DNA from: a virus
Virus record (IMG/VR): IMGVR_UViG_3300006033_000037
Location: 1-47,561 of that record
Reading direction: 5' to 3' (one strand)
DNA: 47,561 bases
Under the pieces are notes generated by a model. That model was given only the letters and a program-made list of their open reading frames with translations, was not told the origin of the DNA and made no database searches. Shown one piece after another: positions 17,987-27,000 of the stretch. The number at the start of each line of letters is the position of its first letter. Positions within the stretch are counted from its first letter, which is position 1. Both the position numbers and the translations under genes were made by a program.

Positions 17987-18649
17987 ATGTATACACCACG
18001 TTATAATAGAGTTTATTTTACTGGCAGTCAATGTCAGATATATATCGGCGCCGCGTTAGTTGATGAGGCTATAGAGATAGAGGGCACGTATGACGTACCT
18101 ATGTATCCTATATATGGATATAAATCGCAACACTTTGATACTATAGCACAGGGCAGAGTTATAGCTATGGGAACAATGACCATCAATTATGTATTCGACG
18201 GATATTTATATGCTCTTATGTCTAAAGGATCAGATGGAATAGGCGCTGGCAAACAAGAGCCAACCACTTCATATCCCGAAATAGTATCGTCTGCCATTAA
18301 ACCATCCGATGATTATAACAAAGAATTACTATCTAGATATGAAGTAGAAGACGAACTATTTTCAAATACAAACAAAGAGATACAAGATTTGAGAGATGCT
18401 ATTTGGACTAAACCAAATGATTTTGACGATAAGGTAAGACCAGAATTTACCAAAGGGCCAGTAAAGATAATTATTAAAGATTTTAAATTAGGTTATTCAA
18501 AACCATCCATAGATGGTACTGCCATTAAAGAATCTTATGAAGAGAAAATATTCTTTGATGTATTTTTTACTAAATATTCTACGCTAAGAAATACGTCAGC
18601 CGCCCCAGTAGCCGAAGCATATCAGTTTATAGCAAGAACATTTGTTTAA
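17987..18649 (+). CDS. Tail tube-like paralogue (second)
   Basis: A 220-residue protein. It shows the same overall plan as the two previous proteins but more diverged: an early SQCQIYIGAALVDEAIEIEG strand pair, then VIAMGTMTINYVFDGYLYAL, and at the end YQFIARTFV, close to YTFIARDM of the tube protein and NYVARHI of the first paralogue. Residues 90-150 are an extra charged region (YNKELLSRYEVEDELFSNTNKE). AGGTGG lies upstream of the ATG as a ribosome binding site. With its neighbour it is a candidate tube-initiator or tail-tip ring protein. Similarity is by eye and weaker than that between 16369 and 17162. Confidence 0.55.
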   Translation: MYTPRYNRVYFTGSQCQIYIGAALVDEAIEIEGTYDVPMYPIYGYKSQHFDTIAQGRVIAMGTMTINYVFDGYLYALMSKGSDGIGAGKQEPTTSYPEIVSSAIKPSDDYNKELLSRYEVEDELFSNTNKEIQDLRDAIWTKPNDFDDKVRPEFTKGPVKIIIKDFKLGYSKPSIDGTAIKESYEEKIFFDVFFTKYSTLRNTSAAPVAEAYQFIARTFV

Positions 18650-18678
18650 TTAATAACATAATATAAGGGAAGTAAAAA

Positions 18679-19179
18679 ATGGACAAGAAAGCTAGTTTTA
18701 AAGATGAGATGAAACAATTGCAAGAAGATTTAAATAATTCTGATTTATTAGAATCAGAGACTATCGAGAACGCCAAAAAAGACGCAGTCGACACAACAGC
18801 CGCCAAGGAGAGAACTCTTTTAGATCTTATTAAAGAAGAAGAGAAATTGACCGACGAAGAAGTAGATAGATGGAAGGCTATGTATGGAAAAATATATGCT
18901 GTGCGTTTTGATGAAAACGAGACATACATCTATAGATATCTTACTCGCTTAGAAATGAAAGAATTAGCTAAGAAAATAGGTGGTATCTCTGGTAATGTAA
19001 ATCTTGCAGAGATGGAAGACGAGATGATAGTTGATAAGTGTGTATTATATCCTAAAATTACACCAGACTTTAAGCTTACAATTAAAGCTGGAACAGTGCC
19101 TACATTAGCTTATCAAATTAGAGTATCGAGCAATTATCTTCCAGACGCGGTAGCTTTAGATCTTATTACAAGGATATAA
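18679..19179 (+). CDS. Putative tail assembly chaperone (first)
   Basis: A 166-residue protein, acidic and helical at the N-terminus (residues 1-70), with a compact core (KIYAVRFDENETYIYRYLTR) and an end containing VDKCVLYPKITPDFKLTI. The core resembles the next protein (IYILKFDDKHVAVFRALTIK and EDCLIEYG), so the two look like tandem paralogues. In myoviruses and siphoviruses two such proteins precede the tape-measure gene and chaperone it, often made by a programmed frameshift. Here they are separate reading frames three bases apart and no slippery heptamer stands out at the junction. The function rests on position and on the paired arrangement. Confidence 0.55.
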   Translation: MDKKASFKDEMKQLQEDLNNSDLLESETIENAKKDAVDTTAAKERTLLDLIKEEEKLTDEEVDRWKAMYGKIYAVRFDENETYIYRYLTRLEMKELAKKIGGISGNVNLAEMEDEMIVDKCVLYPKITPDFKLTIKAGTVPTLAYQIRVSSNYLPDAVALDLITRI

Positions 19180-19182
19180 ATT

Positions 19183-19785
19183 ATGGACGCCTTGGTAAAA
19201 GCCAAGAAAGAACATAAATATATCTATATACTAAAATTTGACGACAAACACGTAGCTGTATTTCGCGCGTTAACTATTAAAGAATATAATTCTTATCAGT
19301 CTTTGATAACTGCTTTTCCTAAATTATATGAAGATATAAAAGATGATATATTGGAAGATTGCTTAATAGAATATGGATCTGAATTTGTAGTATATAAAAA
19401 AGGATTAATAGATGATTCTCACATGTCGTGGGAAGCTACGATGGACACTATGGATGCTGGCGCCGCTGAAACTTTGGTGTCGGCTATCCTAAATGTATCT
19501 GGAGTCAATAGTGCAGATAAATTTATGCAAGATATAGACGATAGAAGACAGTTGGCATTGTCTAATGCGTACGAAAGAATACTCTATTTAATATCGTCTA
19601 TATTTAAATATGACATAGACAAACTAGAAAATATGTATTGGGAAGATGTGTTGAAATTAATTAATCAAGGCGAATTAATTATATCTGGAAACATACCTAG
19701 CGCGCCGTTTACTATAGAAAAACGACCTCAAAGTTCTACTAATTTTGAAGAAGAAAATAAAAAAATAAACGAAGAGTATAATTGA
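19183..19785 (+). CDS. Putative tail assembly chaperone (second)
   Basis: A 200-residue protein that begins three bases after the first chaperone candidate. It shares the YILKFDDKHVAVFRALTIKE core and the EDCLIEYG segment with it, then adds a helical C-terminal part (residues 105-170, for example AYERILYLISSIFKYDIDKL) and a charged tail (EEENKKINEEYN). This longer second copy has the architecture of a gpGT-like extension. It ends in TTGA, which overlaps the TTG start of the giant gene, tying its translation to the candidate tape measure, as expected of a chaperone. Confidence 0.55.
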   Translation: MDALVKAKKEHKYIYILKFDDKHVAVFRALTIKEYNSYQSLITAFPKLYEDIKDDILEDCLIEYGSEFVVYKKGLIDDSHMSWEATMDTMDAGAAETLVSAILNVSGVNSADKFMQDIDDRRQLALSNAYERILYLISSIFKYDIDKLENMYWEDVLKLINQGELIISGNIPSAPFTIEKRPQSSTNFEEENKKINEEYN

Positions 19786-22700
19786 GATTAGCCAGCGAAA
19801 TATATAGTTCGCAAGAAGAATCCTATAAAAAAGGACTGCTAGAAACTTCCGTAGGATTGACGGCTAAACTTACTGCGGCTTGGACGGTCGATCAAGTATT
19901 ATCTCGCGTCGGCACTGGTAGAAGCAGAGATAGTTTAAGATATCTTAGAGAGTATCAAATAGAAGGTACTCCTTGGTTTGCTCATCCTGGTGTGCATAGA
20001 TATACTAAGACTGCATCTGTAAAAGAAATGATATGGAATTCTATAAAAGCATCAGAAGAGATGCTATTTAAAATTCCTCGTTCATTTTCTCTTTCTGCTT
20101 TATATGGCAGGGGTATTGTCGGCGTTGGCAATGTTGATTTCGCCGCAGATGGTAAGTTTTTACAAGATAAAAATAATATTAATTATCTGAATAAATTAAC
20201 CGGCGGCAAACTCACTCCAGAAGTTATAGCTCGTGGATTGAAGTACGAAAGATCGTCGAGTCAATTATTTGGACGTGGCAAACTATATGGCTTTGATGAA
20301 GCTGGCAACAAAATATTATTGCTAAATAAAGCCGATTTATTTCCTGGATATTGGGGAGAAAATTTATTTGCATCTGGCAAGCCACAAGGCTTCATGCCTA
20401 GATTTGGCAGATCTCTTTATGGACAACATGGTATTAAAATGGGACGTCCAGACGTATTTATGTCTGGTGGTAAGAATTTCTTTTCTGCTATAAAAGAAGA
20501 ATTTGGAGCTCTGTCTACTGTAGCTGTAGAAAACTATGTTAAATTACTAGATGATCCTTTTGAACTTCTAAGAAAAGGAATAGATAATTCTATCGGTAGA
20601 AACATAGGCAATGGCAGGCTATTTTCCCGCGCCTATTCTATGTTTAAAAAGGCTGGACTACAAAACCAATTTGGTGTTGGTGGCAGACAATTTATGGAAG
20701 GCAAGGGCGCCGCCGAATTACTTAAGCGTCATTCTCTTCGCGGGCTAAGTAAGCTGGCTGGTATTACGATGGCATACAAAGGAGTAGATTCTTTATTAAG
20801 AATGAGTGGCATACCAGGATTTAAAAGTGGAATTAAAGGTGTTGCCGCTAATTTATATCAAAAATTAAGCAGTGGCATAACTACGGCGTCAGATATAACT
20901 GGCATGACATGGCTTACTAAAAAACAAGAAGATAAGGCTCCTGGCTCTACGTCGCTAGTTGGACTTTCATCGTTTGCAGCGAGCGCAGCTATAGCTGGCG
21001 GAACATTAGGAAAACTGACAGATATTATACAGCGAGTGCCAGTAGGAGAGAAGGGTCCAGCGCCACAATTTTTCTCTGATTTCATATCTTCTATGCAGAG
21101 TAAAGGTGGCGCGCTAGGGAATATAATTAAAAGAAGCAATGCATCTAACTTTGGAAGAGTAGGTGCATATGCAACTATGGGCGCCGCGATAGGAGCCGCC
21201 TTAGTCTTGCCATTTATACCAGGTGCTCTAGGATCGAATAAAAGCGCCGAAGAATTAGACGCTATATATTCTGGTAAAGAAAAAGTCGCTATAAGACGCG
21301 GTCGTTTTTGGGAGGCTAGCTCTTCAAGTTTTCAGGGTGAAGATATAGAATTCTTCGCTCCTCACTGGACGGTTAGGGCTATGAGCGACGCGGGTAAGAG
21401 AGGTAGAACACCAGAAGAATATTATAAAAATCCTATTAGAGGTTTTTTAGCTAGGATGATTGATCCATATGCTTATGATAAGAAATTAGACGAGGAAAGA
21501 CCATATACTTATTGGGGTCCAACAGACTACGGATTCGGATTTGTAGAAAAATTATTTGCTCCTCTTAAAGAAGCGTGGAAGCCAACTATCCTTGCGCATC
21601 CAGAAGCGCTCGCTGGTGTTCATCCGTCGCAGATGTTGAGATATGGTCCAAACGTTCCGCGTAGTCTAGATGGTAAAGACGCCGGCACAACGACGAGTGG
21701 CTATCTACCAGACGTAACAAGACCAGATGCATTACAAACATACGCTAGTGAAGCTATGCAATCTCTTAAAGATGTATTCGGCTTACAAGGTTTTGTTATC
21801 TCCTCGGCTACCGATGCGCTCACTGGTGGACAATCATTTCTTACTCCTAATTCTATCTATGAAAGCAGTGGCAGAATTAACTCTGCTCAACGTGCATTTT
21901 GGGATGCAAGTATTGGCGGTGGCGGATCCAACACTGAAGCATATCGCCGTTTAAATCCAGACAGAGAATATTCTACTGAGTACATATCTGCTCCAATAAG
22001 AAATAAATTGCCATCCTGGATGGAGGGTACTCCTTATGTTTTTGGAGATCCGTTTAGTCAAATTAAGATGGGTGAATATAGGATGCCGGGTAGAGGTTAT
22101 CAAAGTCTTCACCCTGAACTAGAAGGTGTCGATCCAGAGGAATATCCGCTTGTTCATAGGCTGTCCATCCTTGGCGACGTGGCTCCTATGTCTCCTAATT
22201 ATTATAAATACAAGGGATTAGTAGAGGAACAAATAGCCACTGGTAAACTTAATCAAGCTGGTATAGATCTATATAATGAATCTATGAGACAAAGAGAGAT
22301 GGTTAGGAATGACGATAGATTTGATTATGGCGACGGAGCTATTGGTTCTTATTATCTTGCATTGAAAAAAGCTGGGCGCGCGCTTCCGACAGAATCACTC
22401 TATCCATTCTCTCCAGTGCATAAGTTTGCTGGCAACGTAGATCCACTGACTGAATATAGAGATAGATATGTCCTTGATAAACCATTTAAATTATGGCAAA
22501 ATCCGTTTTCTGATTTTATTAAGCCAGCGTATAATAAAACTATAGATATGTTTTCTCTTCACCCTTTTATGCCTAAAGAAACAAAAGAATTATACGGTAT
22601 AAATACATATTTTGATGCTTTACAGCAGAGTAAAAACGCCATACTGCAAGAACAGGCCGATGCTGCCGCTCAAGACGGTAAATTAGACGAAGCAGCTTTT

Positions 22701-23363
22701 TATAGATCTGGAATAAGGAAAACTCTACAGGGTACATCTGTATTAGAAGCTCCTGAAGTATTGGAAGGTATGTTGCCACAAAGAGATCAAAGATTTCTTA
22801 AGCAATTTATAGGGGCGCCAGCTAGCGCCAGAGAAGAATTGCTGTCTTCTGTATCGCCAGAAATGGGACAAATACTATCTGGACAATGGAAAGCAGACGC
22901 TATGTCTCTTGCTACAGATGCCGAACATATGAGAAACTTGCGTCAATCTAAAATAGATACCAGCCAGCAAATGGGATTCTCTTCATCTATGCCAGATAGA
23001 GACTTCATAGGATACGCGGCTGGAGTAGATTTGAATGCTGTAAAAGTAAAAACAGTAGATCATATGGGAAAGAATATTCGCGATTTTGGATTATGGAGAG
23101 AAGACGAGAGACAAGCTCAAATATTAGATGGCATAAATAATACTCGCATATTTAATAGTGGAGACTTTGATAAAATAAATCCACCTAGTCCAGAATTATC
23201 TAAAAAAGCATTAGAGGATTATCTTAAAAAAATAGGTATGCGTGGCGCTAGAATTATGGCCGTCCCTATAAATGGAGCCACAAGTGTGTCATTTGTCGGA
23301 TCTGAGAGTAGAAAAAATAAATTTAGAGATAATATGAGAGAGCGAGGAGAGTATAGTGGATAA
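19782..23363 (+). CDS. Giant tail protein, tape-measure candidate 1
   Basis: A 1193-residue protein starting at TTG 19782, which overlaps the preceding stop (TTGA) with GAAGAG upstream. It follows the chaperone-like pair, the usual position of the tape measure. It is Gly/Ala/Tyr/Pro-rich rather than a simple coiled coil. A hydrophobic helix-like segment lies near residues 460-485 (YATMGAAIGAALVLPFIPG), with a second apolar run at 390-405 (SSFAASAAIAGGTLG), possible membrane-inserting segments. The N-terminal 90 residues are basic and helical (SEIYSSQEESYKKGLLETSV), and residues 480-780 are rich in aromatic turn sequences. Long stretches such as RSFSLSALYGRGIVGVGNVD carry many glycines. No enzyme motif is visible. 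It could be a tape measure, or an internal tail protein delivered into the host. Confidence 0.5.
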   Translation: MRLASEIYSSQEESYKKGLLETSVGLTAKLTAAWTVDQVLSRVGTGRSRDSLRYLREYQIEGTPWFAHPGVHRYTKTASVKEMIWNSIKASEEMLFKIPRSFSLSALYGRGIVGVGNVDFAADGKFLQDKNNINYLNKLTGGKLTPEVIARGLKYERSSSQLFGRGKLYGFDEAGNKILLLNKADLFPGYWGENLFASGKPQGFMPRFGRSLYGQHGIKMGRPDVFMSGGKNFFSAIKEEFGALSTVAVENYVKLLDDPFELLRKGIDNSIGRNIGNGRLFSRAYSMFKKAGLQNQFGVGGRQFMEGKGAAELLKRHSLRGLSKLAGITMAYKGVDSLLRMSGIPGFKSGIKGVAANLYQKLSSGITTASDITGMTWLTKKQEDKAPGSTSLVGLSSFAASAAIAGGTLGKLTDIIQRVPVGEKGPAPQFFSDFISSMQSKGGALGNIIKRSNASNFGRVGAYATMGAAIGAALVLPFIPGALGSNKSAEELDAIYSGKEKVAIRRGRFWEASSSSFQGEDIEFFAPHWTVRAMSDAGKRGRTPEEYYKNPIRGFLARMIDPYAYDKKLDEERPYTYWGPTDYGFGFVEKLFAPLKEAWKPTILAHPEALAGVHPSQMLRYGPNVPRSLDGKDAGTTTSGYLPDVTRPDALQTYASEAMQSLKDVFGLQGFVISSATDALTGGQSFLTPNSIYESSGRINSAQRAFWDASIGGGGSNTEAYRRLNPDREYSTEYISAPIRNKLPSWMEGTPYVFGDPFSQIKMGEYRMPGRGYQSLHPELEGVDPEEYPLVHRLSILGDVAPMSPNYYKYKGLVEEQIATGKLNQAGIDLYNESMRQREMVRNDDRFDYGDGAIGSYYLALKKAGRALPTESLYPFSPVHKFAGNVDPLTEYRDRYVLDKPFKLWQNPFSDFIKPAYNKTIDMFSLHPFMPKETKELYGINTYFDALQQSKNAILQEQADAAAQDGKLDEAAFYRSGIRKTLQGTSVLEAPEVLEGMLPQRDQRFLKQFIGAPASAREELLSSVSPEMGQILSGQWKADAMSLATDAEHMRNLRQSKIDTSQQMGFSSSMPDRDFIGYAAGVDLNAVKVKTVDHMGKNIRDFGLWREDERQAQILDGINNTRIFNSGDFDKINPPSPELSKKALEDYLKKIGMRGARIMAVPINGATSVSFVGSESRKNKFRDNMRERGEYSG

Positions 23364-23559
23364 TGAAAATAGACGTTTGCGTAAATTTATATTGACAAAT
23401 AAATTATTAATTAAATTACTTAATGGTATTCTTAGTCATAAATTACCTAAAGATTCGCTAATAGTAGAGATAGGCGTTAATCATGAACACGATGCTATAT
23501 CTTTTATTATACACAGCGATCAATTTGAACCATTGCAAGAGGGAGAATCTGTTTTATGA
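23356..23559 (+). CDS. Small hypothetical protein between giant tail genes
   Basis: A 67-residue protein. It starts with GTG at 23356, inside the end of the giant gene (8-base overlap), with AGGAGA at 23345-23350 as ribosome binding site. It ends in ATGA shared with the next start. The chain is Leu/Ile-rich and helical at the N-terminus (RRLRKFILTNKLLIKLLNGI), then acidic. It has no recognised family. The tight overlaps on both sides favour a real gene. Confidence 0.6.
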   Translation: MDNENRRLRKFILTNKLLIKLLNGILSHKLPKDSLIVEIGVNHEHDAISFIIHSDQFEPLQEGESVL

Positions 23560-24035
23560 AAAATTATAATGTATTATTAAAAGATGATATATATGGATAT
23601 CCAACACTTCTTATAATTGGAGATTTTGAATACTATGATAGTGTATTAAAAAAAGATATGGGATGCGTTGGCGACGTAGAGCAGAAATATAACCTTGGCT
23701 TATGTTCGTCTTTTGTATTTACTCCTAAAAGCAATCCTAATGCAAAATATTATCGTAATATAATATGGATAAACACAGGAGTGTGCGACGATTTCAGAAG
23801 TATTATAAGCACTCTTGGACACGAAGTAATACACGCCGTATTTAATACATTCGACATAATCAAGTTTACTCCAACTGCGGAAAATTCAGAACCATTTAAT
23901 TACTATTTTGATTACATATATGATCAATGTATGACGGAGATTATGAAAACATTTAAAGTAGAAGAAATAGTTTCACAAATAAAAGTTAAAGCTAAAAAGT
24001 CTATACAAAAAACTAAGAAGAATAATAATAGATAA
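23556..24035 (+). CDS. Putative HExxH zinc metallopeptidase in tail operon
   Basis: A 159-residue protein. It contains ISTLGHEVIHAVFNTF, a metallopeptidase HExxH helix with candidate zinc ligands His89 and His93 and general base Glu90. Downstream, SEPFNYYFDYIYDQ (residues 111-124) matches the 'xEPxxYxxxY' helix that supplies the third ligand (Glu112) in small phage peptidase-like proteins. The first 85 residues are a beta-rich lead-in (NVLLKDDIYGYPTLLIIGDF) and the C-terminal tail is very basic (KVKAKKSIQKTKKNNNR). Its start overlaps the stop of the previous gene (ATGA), and it lies between two giant tail proteins, so it could process one of them or take part in tail assembly. Substrate unknown. 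Confidence 0.65.
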   Translation: MKNYNVLLKDDIYGYPTLLIIGDFEYYDSVLKKDMGCVGDVEQKYNLGLCSSFVFTPKSNPNAKYYRNIIWINTGVCDDFRSIISTLGHEVIHAVFNTFDIIKFTPTAENSEPFNYYFDYIYDQCMTEIMKTFKVEEIVSQIKVKAKKSIQKTKKNNNR

Positions 24036-24036
24036 T

Positions 24037-27000
24037 ATGGCAGAAAATAATAGCATATTGGGCACATTAGGAACAGTATCATTTTGGGCCGCCGCTGGTA
24101 CTGCTGGGACACTAGCCTACAGACGCGCTAAGGAAATGCAGGGTTTCGCCAAGGCTACAAAATCTGTAGTAACTCAAGCTGTCAGACCTACGCAGACAAT
24201 AGTAAACAATCTAAAGTCTACTGGATTTGAAAATATGAAGTTTGTTTCTACTAAGACAAGTCCTATTTTTACTGCTGCCTCAAATGCAACCGAATTATTT
24301 AATTTACAAAATAATCTTAGTGCTTTTGGAATATCCGCCGCTGAAACACAAGAGTTAAATGAAATAATATTAAAAGCTAATCAGTTAACTAATACAAAGT
24401 TTCATATACAAGCCAAACCAAACAACACTGGCGCCGCCGCGACAATCACCTTGCAAAGTGAGATGGGTCACTCTATATCCTTGGGTAATAGAGCTATAAA
24501 CGGACAAATAGTGCACGCCTCATCCTCGTCTATACATAATAAATATGTTCCTAGCTATATGGATAGAAGCCAAGTAGAATCCGTAATAGCTGGATCGTTT
24601 AACGACATAACTAGTATATCTACCGTTGATCATAATCTAGCGCAACTCAAAACTATTAAGCAAGAGCTATCTGGATTTAGCAATATGCATCCAAGAGAGC
24701 TAAAGAAAAGAATCGGCAATGTGACAACGTGGTTTGCAGCCAACGAAGAAGAGATATCTAGCAACCTTTCTATGATAGATACTAAACTAAACACAGTGAT
24801 CCCTATTATATATGACGAAAATAATAGATTGATACCAAGAAAGAATAGTGTATTTAATAAACACGTTAATGTATTTAAAGATAACCTATATAAGGCATTT
24901 AGAAAATCTGGATTTAACCAAGCTGGATTTATGCAAAGCATAGATGATATAGCCAGCGGAGCATTCTTAAACCCAAATACACCGACCAAACAACAATCTA
25001 TGTTTAATGCAATGGTTGGGCACGATCAGTTCCAGGGTTCGCATGAATTTAATCAATTATTCCAGAGAAATACTAGATTCGCAAATCCTACAAAATTTGC
25101 CAGTAAAGAACTGCAAGCTATGCAAGGAATAGCCAATATAGAATCTCTGAATATGTATAGGGTGGCGAAAGATGATAAGATGTGGAATACTATCTTAGCT
25201 AAAGGATTCGGCTCCAATGGTATACCAATGCCAGGTATGTATGACGACGGCATATTAATGAGTGTTAGAACGGCGAATAGGAAAATTAGATCTCCGCATG
25301 GTTTCAGTTTAAATATGGACAGCGGTGCGGCTAATATATCTAACGAATTAGAAAACTTAGTTAACACACTTGTGGCGCATCACGTAGGCAAAGCCAACTA
25401 TTCTGTCTCTCCGCTGTCTTCTAATAAATCTATACAGCTTAAGCTTATTCATTACAACAAAAGAAGATCTCTTGGCAAAGATATGACGCAGATTAATCAA
25501 ATACGCCAAGATATAATACAGGATATAGTATCTGAAAATAATGGAATGTCTAATCTGATTCAGGATTATACAAAAGACACTTATGGTGGAGGAGAATTTA
25601 GTTTTAAGCGTTTCTTTGGTAAAAAGAATGTCAATTTCATGACCGACAAAGTCGGCAAACATGGATTTGATAAAAATGTTAATTTTATAATGAAGGACAT
25701 AGCTCTTACTCCTACTGGTATGTCATTTGGCGGAGAAATAGAATATCCATTTTCTCAAGGCGCTGGTAAAGTATGGGGCGCCGCTAAAGCATTTATGAGT
25801 GGTCAAATGGCCAACAAAAATGCTGTGTTCGTACATCGCATAGCTAGTGAAAATCCAGCTATAGCCAATGAGATAATGAACAATAGTTTTACGCCAAAAC
25901 AAATGAAATCTAAAATTAAAGCTTGGAGAAAAGCATATAAAAATATATACAATGCTATACCAAATGATATAAATGTAACCAATATGAACTTTCGCCAACA
26001 TAAATTAGGCGATCCTAGCTATATGAAATTTATATCAGAATTAGAAACGGCAGCCATAGGAAAAAATAATCCATATTTTAATCCAGATAATAACTTTTAT
26101 TCTTATGTGTCTTCCATTGGACAGCCAGAATCTTTCTATGGTTTCGATATGAATAGAATGCATACTATTAATAGAATACAGCCAAACCGTCTTCGCGCGC
26201 AGGGAATAAACTCTGCTGCTGATTTTATAGAATCTAATTTTGAAACTTCTACGCTAAATAATCTATTGGACACATTTCAACCTATGTTCGGCGATCCATC
26301 GTCTAATCATTATGCTATTGATATAAATGATTTTAGACTCAGAGACGAGAAAGTAATGGGTAGACTGTTTGGCGAGAATATGCAAGAAGCAATAGAGCAA
26401 GCCAGGCAACTCACTATCAAACAACTAAGCAAAGATAATGTGTCAGCACAGACTAGATTCTTCATAAAAATAAATGAAAAACAATCTATACCATTGCCAT
26501 TTGTAGATAGTAATTATTCTTTTGCTATGAACGAGAATCGCTTCGACGAAGCCGGCGAACCACTCTTAAAAGGCATATCATCTAAAATACGTAAATTAAT
26601 AAATAACACATTAGGAGATAATGCCGAGACTTTTAATGCTGACTACGCAGAATTGTCTAATCAAGTAGCTGAGATATTAGGTAACCCGAATGCTTTTACT
26701 CACACGTATGGCATAGATAAAAGTGGCAAAAGTTTTGTATCTCAGGCATATGCTCAGAATGAAGGTATACTAAATAAAAATTTCTTAGATTTATACGAAA
26801 GAGAATTAGGCCCTGGTGGCAGAGATAAAATTAGTAAATTATTTGCCGAATATGGAGTAGATTATAATACGATGCATTCTGAAATATTAACTGGCGTATC
26901 AAATAAAAGATATGAATTTGAAACAAATAGGATGGGTATAAAAGGCAGTTTTGCCGAAAGAGCTAAGACGAGTTATAATGTAATAGGTAGAGAGCCGGCG

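Noticed and set aside
19170-19190. Programmed -1 frameshift between the two chaperone-like genes
   Set aside because: No X-XXY-YYZ slippery sequence stands out at the junction, and the second gene has its own ATG.
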